Below are positions 48,960 through 59,936 of a stretch of DNA of 64,000 nt, in pieces. Within the stretch, counting starts at the first letter, position 1. Each line of letters opens with the position of its first letter. The translations under genes and the position numbers were made by a program. The stretch spans positions 52,170,690-52,234,689 of the forward strand of contig CM034236.1 in NCBI GenBank assembly GCA_019916065.1, read 5' to 3'. The notes below the pieces were generated by a model, which searched no databases, was not told the origin of the DNA, and saw nothing but the letters and a program-made list of their open reading frames with translations. This stretch comes from Vitellaria paradoxa. Lineage: Eukaryota > Streptophyta > Magnoliopsida > Ericales > Sapotaceae.

Positions 48960-51900
48960 ATAAAGTTGATGCTTATATTAAAGTGGGTTGATAAAAAGTC
49001 CCCCCAACAAAGTCCCCACTGATCTGCCATAGCATCTTCTTTCTTTTATCATCATCAGGATCGAATTCCCCTCCCTCAACTCCCACCCCCCACCCCCAAA
49101 AAAAAGAATTCTTATAAAGTTATTTTTAATTAAAAAAGCAAGGTAAATTTTGAAATTGATCTAAGTTTAATTCGAAATAAAAAGATAAAAATGTAGTAAT
49201 CAATATGTGCTTGAACTTTGTACAAGTTTAATAATATATAATTTTACACAAAATTTGTTTTCAAATTTGACAAAAATATATAACTTAATAGAGTCATCTG
49301 CTTCTTTTATCACCATTAGGATCGAATCTCCCCCCTCTAAAAAAAAGATTCATATAAAGTTAATGAAACAAGCAAGACAAACTTTGAAATTGATCTAAGT
49401 TTAACTCAAAATAAAAAAGGAAAAAAGATAAAAATGTAGTAACCAATATATGTTTCGAGCTTTGTATGTACTAGTTCAGGAGTACATAATTTTACACAAA
49501 ATTTATTTTTAAATTTGACAAAAATATAAAACTTAATGGAGTCATCTGCTTCTTTTATCATTATTGAATTCTCCCCCCTTCCCAAAAAAATATATTCATA
49601 TAAAGTTATTTTTAATAAAAAAACAAGACAAACTTTAGAACTGATTTAAGTTTAACTTTAAATAAAAAAGAAAAAAAGATAAAAATGTAGTAACCAATAT
49701 ATACTTCGAACTTTGTACATATAAGTTCAAGAGTATATAATTTTACATAAAACTTGTTTTCAAATTTCACAAAAGTGTACGACTTGATAGAATCATCTAC
49801 TTCTTTTATCATCATCAAGATCGAATTTCCCGCCCTCCCAAGAAAAAAAAAGATTCATATAAAGTAATTTTTAATGAAAAAGGCAAAACAAACTTTGAAC
49901 TAATCTAATTTTGACTCGAAATAAAAAAAGAAAGAAGATAGAAATGTAGTAACTAATATATATTTCAAACTTTGTACATATAAGTTCAGGAGTATATAAT
50001 TTTACACAAAATTTGTTTTCAAATTTAACAAAAATGTACAACTTGATAAAGTCATCTGCTTTTTTTTATCATCATCAAGATTGAATTCCCCATCCCTTCC
50101 CCCCGCGGAAAAAAAGATTCATATAAAGTTAAATTTAATGAAAAAAGCAAAATAAACTTTAAAACCGATCTTTAAAACTGAGCTAAGTTTAACTCAAAAT
50201 AAAAAGGAAAAAAAGATTAAAATGGTGTAGTTCTATGTACCATACGCCACCGCCTGCCCCGCCCCCCTCCAATTGAAAAGGATAATACAAACTTTGGAAC
50301 GATCTAAATTTAACTCAAAATAAAAAGAAAAATTTGATACTTAATTACACTTAAAAAGTGTAATTATAAGTCTTAATTTAATTACTAATTCATGCAAAAA
50401 TTGTGTTAATATGTGAAATTTATTAGTTTTTATTGTGAAGTTGAAAACAAAAAAGAGAATTCTTGCTGTCCAGACAGCAGTAAGGCCATAGCTGAACAGA
50501 TAAAAATTCAAATTCAATCTGCATTTTAATTCTTCTTTGCTGTTTGGACACCTTGTCGTGTCGTTCAAATAGCAGTGATTTTTACTGTGCGACATGGATT
50601 AGGTTTAGGTTTAAGTCTTTTTGCCTATAAATACATTCTCTTGATATAGAAACTCGAGGTTTTTCTCTGTATTTTTTTTTCAAATTCAATTTTTTTTATT
50701 AAAATAGGCTAGTTTTAGAGTGTTTTTATACTTTGTAGTTCAAATTCAAATTGTTTTGAAGATTGATTACTGCTTTCAATAAAGTTTAAGAGTTCTTTAA
50801 TGGAGTTTGTCTTTTCTTCCCTACTTTCTTTTAATTCTTACTTTTATTTATTCTTTACAATGCTAGGCTAGTTTATTTATCTTGATTCAACCTATGAATG
50901 ATGGGTGAATCCTTATTTGATGATTAGATGTGATTGAATCCTCGTATGTAACGTAAACCTTGTATGTTAGGGTTTCTTTTTCTGAATCTTCTTCTTCTTT
51001 CTTTTCAAAAACTTTAAAAAATTTATAACCCCGATCATATTTCATTGAAATTTACTTAATTAAAATTTTCTTTATGTTTTGAAATAAACAAAAAAGATTT
51101 AGACGAAAGACGAACTTATTGAATGTCTTTCTAATTTTTTTTTATTCTAAACGTGATTCTAAAACTGTACTTTAGAATAATTGTTTTAACAATGACATCT
51201 TGCGGTTTACTTTTCCTATACGTGAGCTGTAAACTAAGATAAGAAAATGCATCTGATTAGAAAATAAGAAATTCACCTGAATTTGTAGATGGGACCAAGA
51301 TCTTTAATTATCTTGAATGCATAATTTTATCACTTTCATTATTCTAGTTTAGTTTAATTTTGTTCTTGCTTTTCCATTGTTAGAATAGAAGTAATTTAAT
51401 TTCTTATAGTTTAGTTTAGTTTAATTCTTCCAATTTACTTTATTTGTTTATTAGTTAATTAATTAACACTTTTCAAAACCTAAAACTAATTTTCTTTCTT
51501 GTTTTTAAAACGAAGCCAATAGATAGAAGAACTTAGAAGTCTTAGTGTTCACTCTCAAAATTCTTTGTAGATACAATCTTGAACTCACAAAGTAAAACTA
51601 TACCACAAGCCTCATACCTGCGGGTTTATTCAACTGCAGATTTGCGAGGCAGTCAATGCTCATATAAAGTAGATTGATAAAAGTTCCCCCATGTCTCAAG
51701 TGATTTGCAAGAGCATCTACTTCCTTTTATCATTATCAAGGTCAAATTTCCACGGACCCCACACCACCACCCACCGCCCCTCTTCAATTAAGAAGGGTAA
51801 GATAAATTTTGGAACAAATGTAAGTCTAACTCAAAATAAAAAGGGAAAAAGATTAAAATGGTATAGTTCCACGCACCTCACCCCACCACCCGCTTTGCCT

Positions 51901-53635
51901 TGCTTCCTCACCCCCCCCAAAAAAAATTGAAAAAGGTAAGACAAATTTTGGAATCAATATAAATTTAACTCAAAATAAAAAAGGAAAAAAAAATTAAAAT
52001 AGTGCAGTTTCATGCACCCCACGCCACCTCTCGTCCCGCCCCCGCCAATTGAGAATGATAAGACAAACTTTGGATCGATCTAAGTTTAACTCAAAATAAA
52101 AAGATAAAGTTAATGCTCATATAAAGTGGGTTGATAAAATATCCCCCATGTCTCAAGTGATCTGCCAAAGCATTTGCCTTTTTTTTTTTTTTATCATCAT
52201 CCAGGTCAAATTCCCACACATCCCACACCACTACTTGCCGCCCCTCCCCTTAATTGAAAAGGGTAAGACAAATTTTGGAACCGATCTAAGTTTAACTCAT
52301 AATAAAAAAAGGAAAAAAAAAATTAAAATGGTGTAATTTCACGCACCCCACGTAAACACCCGGCCCACCCTCCTTCCCTCCTATTGAAAAGTGTAAGACA
52401 AATTTTGGAACTAATCTAAGTTTAACTCAAAATGAAAAGGTGAAGTTGATGATCAGATAAAGTAAGTCGATAAAAAATCCCCCACGTCTCAAGTGATCTG
52501 TCAAAGCATCTGCTTCTTTTATTATTATTAAGGTCAAATTCCCAGGAACGCTACGCCATTACTCGCCACCCTTGTCCCTCCCCCCAAGTTGAAAAGGGTA
52601 AGATAAACTTTGGAACCGATTTAAGTTTAACTCAAAATAAAAACGGGGAAAAGATTAAAATGGTTTAGTTCCACACACTCTATGCCACGCCCCGCCCCGT
52701 CCTCCCAACCCAATTGAAATGGGTCAAACAAACTTTAAAACCGATCTAAGTTTAACTCAAGATGAAAAAGGAAAAAAGTTAAAATGATATAGTTCCACGC
52801 ACACCACGCCACCACCCGCCCACAATTGAAAAAGGTATGACAACTTTGAAATTAATCTAAATTTAACTCAAAATAAAAAGGGGAAAACGATTAAAATGTT
52901 GTAGTTTCACGCACCTCCCGTCCCACCTCACCCCCCTCCCAATTGAAAAGTGTAAGACAAACTTTGGAACCGATTTAAGTTTAGCTCAAAATAAAAAAGG
53001 AAAAAAGATTAAAATGATGTAGTGTAGTTCCACGCATGCCACACCACTCCCCGCCCCGCCCCCTCCCAAGTGAAAAAGGTAAGACAAACTTTGGAACTGA
53101 TCTAAGTTTAAATCAAAATAAAAAGGGAAAAAAGATTAAAATAGTGTAATCCCACGAACCCCACACCACCACCTCGCCTTGCTCCTCCAACCCAATTGAA
53201 AAGGGTAAGACAAACTTTGGAATCGATCTAAGTTTAACTCAAAATAAAAAGGGAAACAAGATTAAAATGGTGTAGTCCCACGAACCCCACGGCACCACCC
53301 CGCCTTGCTCCTCCAACCCAATTGAAAAGGGTAAGACATACTTTGGAATCGATCTAAGTTTAACTCAAAATAAAAAGGGAAACAAGATTAAAATGATATA
53401 ATTCCACGTGCTCTACGCCACCACCCGTCCCCCTTCCCAAAATTAAAAAGGGTAAGATAAATTTTAGAATCAATATAAGTTTATAGCTCAAAATAAAAAG
53501 GCAAAAAAAAAATAATAATAATTAAAATGGTGTATAACTAGTATATGCTTCAGCACTTTGTACGTGCAAGTTGTAATATACAATTTTACTTAAAATTTGT
53601 TTTTAAATTTGACAAAAATGTACAACTTGATAGAG
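48960..53635. repeat. Composite satellite-like tandem array, interrupted
   Basis: The block ctaagtttaactcaaaataa recurs about 19 times (near 49163, 49395, 49647, 49905, 50185, 50306, 51822, 51960, 52080, 52286, 52417, 52621, 52746, 52857, 52975, 53102, 53228, 53348, 53477). There are two unit types. A long unit (about 250 bp, 49020-50170) adds catctgcttcttttatcatc and the 'acacaaaatttgttttcaaatttgacaaaaatgta' stretch. A short unit (about 120-130 bp, 51800-53500) has instead a C-rich core of the type cacgcaccccacgccaccac and an 'aattgaaaagggtaagacaaa' stretch. A third module (gctcatataaagtgggttga, cccccatgtctcaagtgatc) appears near 48970, 51660, 52120 and 52450. The long-unit sequence returns at 53540-53635. 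No coding potential. Confidence 0.9.
50335..51654 (+). mobile_element. 1.3-kb insertion in the array, LTR-like
   Basis: Array sequence stops near 50334 and resumes at about 51655 (aatgctcatataaagtagat). The insert begins TGATACTTAATT, contains the hairpin attacactt..aagtgtaat, a TATA-like cctataaatac (about 50622), and ends ..GGCAGTCA. TG..CA ends and an internal promoter-like site suggest a solo LTR. I could not find a clean target duplication, so this remains tentative. Confidence 0.4.
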
Positions 53636-55040
53636 TATGGGTTATCCATGAAATTAATAGTGCTACAGTATAAAACACATACATATATATTTATCAAAAA
53701 TGATGTGACTTTTATTATAAATATATATATGTCTTTGATATATAATTTTAACAAAAAAAATACTAGATAATTTTTCATTAAGTATTTAAATAAATTCAAG
53801 GAGTTTCCAGAACGTGTGGTGTCGGGCTTAAAAAAGCCCAGAAAAAACAAGCCTAAAACAAACAGATTTCGATTCTTTCTGATCATCAGACGAGAATGGT
53901 GAGATGATTCCAAGTAATTATTTGGTAGACTCCATCTGCGTGCTTAATTAACAAAAAAAATAAATAAATATATTATATAAATTCAAGATATATTATTCTA
54001 CGTATTTAACTTCTATTAAATAAATACACATAAATCCAGTATATAAAACAATTACTCGGTGACCCAATATGATCGGAGTTGGACCATTTTTGTTGCGAAT
54101 TGAGTGTTGCACATAGTCCGACGCTGACAGATCAATCCTACGATGGGCTGCCTTAAACGAGATGTGCCTGGCCTATTTGTAGCTAATTAGAGGCACCCCT
54201 CTAAACTCGGATACACTAATTCTGGCCCCAACCCAAGCAGATCGATCCATGGACTCTTTTTGAGGATCAGGTTGATTGATGAAACTCATTTGGTGGACCA
54301 AGGTGGCCCATCTATTTCAATTCCCGTGTCACTGTCAAGATCAAACGACTCCAATCCACTTTAGATAACCCCATTCATTGCACAGGAGATATGTCAGCAG
54401 GGTTGCTGGTGTCTCTCGACTGGCCGAAATTTCACTCGATTGTTCAGCTTCGGTTTGTTCATTTATGCTGCCCTCTTGATTGAGCATTGTCTAGTTATCT
54501 TATTCTTTTTATTTTTATTTTTTAACTCTATTCTCGATTTTATTAAGAAAAGTTGATGTCTTTATTAAGCTGAATTCTTCTATTTCATACTCGTAGTCAT
54601 TTAATTAGTTAAATTTAACGGGTTAAGACTTTTACAATGAAAAATTATATATAAAAATAAAATAACGCTCAAAAAAAATTAAAACAATACAACTTATGTG
54701 GGTATAAAACATAATAATCATACAATTTGTTGGACTCAGAAAGGTCTAGAAGAATACAATTTATGTAACATCTTCCGACTCAAAATCCTTTCTTCAGAAC
54801 ATTTTAAAGACATCGGGTGGTCATGTTATCAATATGCACCGAATTTGTTGGAACTCAGAATTGGTGTTACGATTTTGATTCTTCCCAAGTTTTTTTTTTT
54901 TTTTTTTTTTTTTAAGAAAGACCAAAATCAACAGATCAACTCCCCAAGTTAGAAGCATCCTACTGCGGCACCGACTTTTTTTTTTTTTTAAGTTTTTGGG
55001 ACGATGGGCCTTAGTCCATGGAACCGGCACAAAACATGGA
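53636..55040. other. Intergenic, no gene
   Basis: AT-rich to 54050. Positions 54060-54480 have a more balanced base composition but no long frame or recognised motif. T-runs lie at 54891-54913 and 54976-54989. Confidence 0.4.
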
Positions 55041-55046
55041 AGGCAC

Positions 55047-55056
55047 GACACGTGTC
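55047..55056. promoter_or_regulatory. Perfect palindromic G-box/ABRE-like site
   Basis: GACACGTGTC is a perfect palindrome around CACGTG, the core bound by plant bZIP and bHLH factors. It lies about 320 bp upstream of the small gene at 55373. Its function is inferred from the motif and position only. Confidence 0.4.
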
Positions 55057-55372
55057 CAACTCAGTAAACTTATCCCATGGCATGAACACGCGTACAACTT
55101 AGTACTCTCACGAGATGGCACGTAGCAGCCTTACAAAGCGGAGTCACCTTGGCTGATCAGTTTCTTAATACATTGAGTTCGAGCCCTAGCTCAAAACTTA
55201 GCCCCACCACCACAACACTGACCGATGATCCGTTTGATTAACCTAGTAAAATTCATTGTACTTGTTGCCCGCTTTAACTTCTCCCTTATTTGGTTACTTC
55301 GACAGTCACTGGGCTGATACAATCAAGTATGTGTCTATTATAAGTATAGGTACATAAATATATCCTCATCTC

Positions 55373-55598
55373 ATGGCTGGGATTCCCATATGTGTTAGAG
55401 TGTGGGACTACTAGTAATCCCTGCCGGTGCAAGGTGGTAGGGCCGACACTTGGGTTCTTGGCGTTTACCGCTGCTGCGGTGGTAGAATGGCCGGTGGGGG
55501 CTCTGCTGTACTGCTTTCGCCGCGCGAAGGGCTGCCGTGTCATGGCTCATCCCGCCACCGTGGTTTACCCTGCCGTCTCCAGTGCCATCCCCATCTGA
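55373..55598 (+). pseudogene. Small membrane protein gene, frame break near start
   Basis: The GC-richest stretch outside the recognised exons. The open frame (from about 55389 to TGA 55596-55598) reads LECGTTSNPCRCKVVGP, then a hydrophobic segment TLGFLAFTAAAVVEWPVGAL, LYCFRRAKGCRVMAHPATVV and YPAVSSAIPI. It looks like a conserved small plant protein of about 70-75 aa with one membrane segment; I have a general recollection of relatives with NPCRCK..GPTLG and AIPI ends, but cannot check it. The frame has no ATG. The ATG at 55373 (MAGIPICV..) is one base out and stops at 55412-55414. Removing one base near 55391-55396 would join them. It is either a recently broken gene, a sequence error, or a gene with an unseen 5' exon. 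Function unknown. Confidence 0.5.
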
Positions 55599-55975
55599 TC
55601 GCTATCGATGAGGAATGCTGCTGCTGCTGTTTCTTTCTTTCTTTCTTTCTTTTTTTGGCTCTCTGAAAGATGAGTATTTTGCTGTTAACTCACTATATAA
55701 TTTTAATAATAAATAAGCACTTTGCTTAATTAACCGGGTAAAATTGGGCATGATAAGAAAAAGGAAAATCTTCTAAGAAGAAGACTTTAAACTATTCCAA
55801 CGTCCAGAAAAAGGAAATTCAAATGCTTCATATATTCTTATTAAGAGCAGAACATCGTTCTGGTTATATTATATATAGTTAATAATATATATGTTGGGTG
55901 GTTTCGGGAGGGGGTCTTTGCTTAGAAGCCTATCCAATTAATTTCTTCGTGCCCAAAACAAGAAAAGGTATTGAA
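55599..55975. other. 3' of the small gene, intergenic
   Basis: Includes (CTG)n then (TTTC)n at 55616-55651. AT-rich DNA follows. No gene. Confidence 0.5.
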
Positions 55976-56250
55976 ACCCCAAGGGGTTAGATGGGATGGT
56001 CTTGGACTGGGACTTAGGGGCTTACCACCCCAAGGTCTCAAGTTTAAGTCTCCTCTCTAGCAAAAACTTGAGGCCAGCCTCCCGGGCGCAAAGCGTAGTA
56101 AAGGTTGGTAGGACGGGCCTCCTTGGCTGGACGAACCGTATCCAGTTCTTGGGTGTGGGTCCGACTCCCCACCGCTACGCGAGTTCGCGATTGACCGCTA
56201 TACATGTTGAGGGGCCGGTATGTGTGGCACAAACCAAAAAAAAAAAAAAA
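55976..56250 (+). mobile_element. SINE with poly-A tail and target duplication
   Basis: A GC-richer body of about 260 bp ends in a run of about 15 A at 56236-56250. The direct repeat aaaaggtattga is found just before (about 55964-55975) and just after the tail (ending about 56257). A degenerate pol III B box (aagtttaagtctcc) lies near 56040. Body, A-tail and target duplication together fit a tRNA-derived SINE inserted by LINE machinery. Confidence 0.8.
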
Positions 56251-56553
56251 GGTATTGATCCAGGTCAGAATAAAGGTCGACTTCCTTTTCCTTTCCTATG
56301 GCTATATAAATATTGTTTGATCGTATTAACCGCCAGACGGAGCTCGATCAACTAATTTGCCTGATCCTCCGAGTTAAATCTAATCTAAATTTTGCATGAT
56401 AGAGAGACCCTACATGTCTAGAACTCAACCAGTTAGCTCCTATAATCTCTTCCCTACCAAGCCAAGGACAATATGTAACATGCATTCATGTGTATTTACA
56501 GCTCGAATTACTTGAAATTTCTGGCTCGAGTGAACTTAAAATGGATGGATGCT
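56251..56553. other. Intergenic, no gene
   Basis: Between the SINE and the CACTA end; no coding frame. Confidence 0.45.
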
Positions 56554-57255
56554 CACTACAACAAATCACACCTTCGGCGACCACTTTTTCTGACCAAATA
56601 TAAAATAATCATTTTTCCCTAACCAAAAAATAGTTAGTCGCCAAAGAATAATTTTTTTCGACTAATTGATCGCTAAAAGGCAACTTTTCCCGACTAAATA
56701 TAAATTTATTCGCTGAAGGCAAACTTTTTCCGACCAATTGGTCGGCAAAAGTGTAAAAAAAAATTATTACAAAAATATTAAAATAACTAAATAAAAAAAT
56801 AAAAATTTTAACACTTTTGGCGACCAATTAGTCGCTAAAGGAGAACTTTTCCCGATCAATTGGTCGCTAAAGGGAAACTTTTTTTCAACCAATTGGTCGG
56901 CAAAAGTGATACATTTTGTTTATATATATATATATAAATATGTAAAATATATATACAAATGAAAACTTGGCCTAGTGGCCAAACACCCTAACTTCCAAAG
57001 AAATGGCATGAGTTCGAGTCTCACCACCAATAATAACAAAAATCTCAAAAATATAAAGATGATAAGTGGCACAACACAAGGTGTCATGTGGCATGATGAC
57101 ATGTCAACAAATAATGACACGTGGCACCACATTTAAATTTTTATTTTTTTAAATTAATTTAAAATTTCAATTTTATACTTTTTGCCGACCAATTAGTCGG
57201 CGAAGATTTTACATTTTCTCCCATTAAATATTCTTTACCGACCAATTAGCCCTTG
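56554..57255 (+). mobile_element. One end of a CACTA-type transposon
   Basis: Starts CACTACAACAAATC, the CACTA terminal motif. It then carries about seven copies of a subterminal motif related to the palindrome CGACCAATTGGTCG (near 56660, 56731, 56820, 56853, 56887, 57185, 57238), each followed by gctaaag- or gcaaaag-like sequence. Arrays of this kind bind the CACTA transposase. The matching inverted TIR (..TTGTAGTG) is not found in the next kilobase, so the element is truncated or interrupted. Confidence 0.75.
56965..57040 (+). mobile_element. tRNA-derived SINE-like fragment
   Basis: TGGCCTAGTGG matches the pol III A box and gagttcgagtctc, about 45 bp later, matches the B box. The sequence cannot fold into a complete tRNA by eye and lies within the CACTA end, so it is more likely a SINE head than a tRNA gene. 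Confidence 0.45.
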
Positions 57256-58209
57256 AAAGTCCGAACACCCCCCCCCAAAATCATTGGACAAATTTTCTCC
57301 TTTTGGGTTAATTATCAATGGAATCTTATTCGGTGTTTGGTTTCACAAAATTATTCATGATTTGAAGTGGTAAAATAATCCTCACATGAAGTTTGAAATG
57401 GATTATTTATTCTTCAAATTAATTAGTGGGATTGAATGATGGAGAATAATTTGAAATTTTATATAATATGTGATAATAAATGGAATGAAATATAATATGA
57501 AATTATTTTTTTAGTATGAATTATTTTTTTTTTAGTTTGATTGGTAGTGTGTAGAACATAATAAAAGAGATAATTTTTGACCTTCGTGAAAAAGTAATTC
57601 AAAAGTGGGGATAGTAGTATTATACTCCTCATTTTGAACAATATACAATCAGGAGTACCGAATTCATATCCAATATCGGAGCAAACAAAACAACAATATG
57701 GAGTACAGTGATCGCCACCTGCTTAACAATCCAATTCTAATTCAAATTAATTTTATGTTATTAAGATCTAAAGTTTTAAAATTATTACTAGTCAAAATTT
57801 TTTATTGGATTATATCTTTTATATTATTCTATATCCTTCCAATTAAATAAATAAGGGGCGGAAAAAAAATTAGTAAAAAATTATTAATTTTTAATTTATG
57901 AGTGTTAAGCAAATTACTAATTTTTGTCTTTTTTTTACTTAGTTATAATAATTTCTCAACTCAAAAGTTAACTGAAAGTTGGTAGAAATTACTAAAAATT
58001 GTTAAAAATTAAAAATTATACACTAGAAATTGCAAAAAAAGTGGCAAAAAAATTTACCAACACTCAAAAGTTATAAAAAAATTATTAAAAATTACTACTT
58101 GTTTCAGTAAACACACAAAAAATTATAATTAACAATATAACTTTTGGCAAAAAAAAATACTAAAAATTACAAAAAAAAAATTATTTCTCCAAACACCCTA
58201 TGAAACTTA
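57256..58209. other. Intergenic, no gene
   Basis: AT-rich, with A-rich stretches at 57860-58200 showing repeated 'aaaaattactaaaaatt' phrases. No coding frame. Confidence 0.45.
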
Positions 58210-58521
58210 GGCTCCGTTTGGAAAAAATTAGTATGTGCTAATGGCTAATAGCTAGTAGTTAGCTAAAAAAAAGTTAGCTAATTTTGTGTTTAGGAGGGAA
58301 AAAAAGTGGTTAATGGCTAATGACTACTAGCTAGTTAAAAAAGTTAGCTGATTTTGTGTTTGGGAAGGAAAAAAAAGTTACTTTTTTTTAGGTGGCTAAC
58401 TTGTAAGTGTAAATTGATATTTTTACCCTTTAAAGTTTACAAAAAGATTAAAATATAAGATGGTAAAAAAGTCCAACCACTATTAAAAGTATGTTAATAG
58501 CTACTTTTTCCAAACGAAACC
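58210..58521. mobile_element. Tourist-like (PIF/Harbinger) MITE
   Basis: Left end ggctccgtttggaaaaa; the reverse complement of the right end is ggtttcgtttggaaaaa. The 3-bp duplication TTA flanks it at 58207-58209 and 58522-58524. Length 312 bp. Inside the left half, the block tggctaa..agttagctaattttgtgttt is tandemly repeated. Confidence 0.85.
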
Positions 58522-58524
58522 TTA

Positions 58525-59468
58525 ATTTTGTACATAATAACGGTATTACTCATATCCTATTATCATCCAAACGTATCCCAAGTGGCTGCTTCCCTGGTCC
58601 ATAGAGGATATAGCACCCAGAAATATATGGTGCGTTTGGAGTCCCAACTGAATCTAAAAGTTTCCAAAAGTTTTCGAAAGTGTATTTTGAAATTATTGGG
58701 TAATGATTGTTGAATGTTTATATTTGATTTGATATAAAATTGTTAAAAAGTATATAAAATGACACGTGTCAAAATTTTAGTGAAATATTTTGAAAAATTT
58801 TGGAATTTTGTGTATTTTTTTGTACACGTGTCAGAACACTTTTATTTAAATTTTGGCAAAATCCGTTGGAACAGAGTATATGTGGTGTGTTTTAACGGCA
58901 TTTCAAAATTTTGACAGACCGTATCAACGACAGCTATGTTAACTTTTGAATTTTTTTAGATTTTTTTGAGGCTTCAAACGAAACCATATATGTGGCTAAC
59001 GACCAATTCTTTGGTATACACCGTAGCGGTCAAATATTCTTATCAAATCATAGTCGCATTATTTTTAACATATATTTAGTTGATAAAAATTTGGTAAAAA
59101 AATATAATAAAAATATAAAAATTTAATATAAAAATAATATATAATAAAATTTTATTAAAAAAATATAAAATATTTGTAAAAATTCATAAATTTTAAGTAA
59201 TTTTAACCGATCAAACATTGCGTTCCACCCAAAGATTCACCGTTCCAGATTAACTGTTACTAAGGGCCGTGCTCGTAGACTTCAAAGTCTACGGATGCAA
59301 ATCCAAGTCAACCAATCAATTCAAAGTGACTGGTAAAACACGCTGGGCTCCAATGCCAACCCACAAACCCCAACAATGGCACGTCAGTCAGTCAGCTTCA
59401 ATATTAGTGCACTGAAACTGACTTCCTGCCTCACGGCGGGTCAAGCACTCTTGGGTCCCCCTGCTCGA
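58525..59468. other. Intergenic upstream of the 59937 gene
   Basis: AT-rich to 59200, then a GC-richer promoter-like stretch (59220-59468). The long frame at 59376-59930 is made of the CT and TA repeats and is not taken as a gene. Confidence 0.4.
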
Positions 59469-59649
59469 CCACAAAAGTCGTCCCCCAGTAATTCCAGTCC
59501 CACTGGAGACTCATTCAACTCTCACTCTCTCTCTCTCTCTCTCTCCCTCATATATATATATATATATATTATAGTTGTAATGATGGCAAGCCATCTACCA
59601 AACAGCATTTCCATAGAAAATCTGATCCCATTCCTTTCCGTGCCAGTGG

Positions 59650-59690
<41 letters not shown>
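59469..59690. repeat. Upstream tandem duplication, copy 1
   Basis: Unit: ccacaaaagtcgtcccccag, gtcccactggagactcattc, (CT)n, (TA)n, a block 'aatgatggcaagccatctac', aaacagcatttccatagaaa, ttccgtgccagtggc, (CT)n. Confidence 0.95.
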
Positions 59691-59693
<3 letters not shown>

Positions 59694-59865
59694 CAAAAGT
59701 CGTCCCCCAGTAATTCCAGTCCCACTGGAGACTCATTCAACTCTCACTCTCTCTCTCTCTCTCCCTCATATATATATATATATATTATAGTTGCAATGAT
59801 GGCAAGCCATCTACCAAACAGCATTTCCATAGAAAATCTGATCCCATTCCTTTCCGTGCCAGTGG

Positions 59866-59898
<33 letters not shown>
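59691..59898. repeat. Upstream tandem duplication, copy 2
   Basis: Near-identical to 59469-59690. The copies differ in (CT)n and (TA)n length and by one transition visible in the unique part (ttgtaatg versus ttgcaatg). It ends 38 bp before the start codon at 59937, so it probably lies in the promoter or 5' leader. Confidence 0.95.
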
Positions 59899-59903
<5 letters not shown>

Positions 59904-59936
59904 CTCATAGGGATCTACTCTGTATATTAATTCTCA

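Noticed and set aside
48960..53635. CRISPR-like array
   Set aside because: The spacers are themselves repeats, units are 120-250 bp, and the DNA is plant nuclear; this is a satellite-type array.
55996..56355. 119-residue frame in the SINE
   Set aside because: It crosses the SINE body and poly-A tail; the SINE explains the composition and there is no protein-like conservation.
56965..57040. Functional tRNA gene
   Set aside because: A and B boxes are present, but no complete cloverleaf or acceptor stem can be paired by eye.
59376..59930. 184-residue open frame rich in Ser-Leu and Tyr-Ile repeats
   Set aside because: It is the translation of the CT/TA-rich tandem duplication upstream of the 59937 gene; the repetition explains the open frame.
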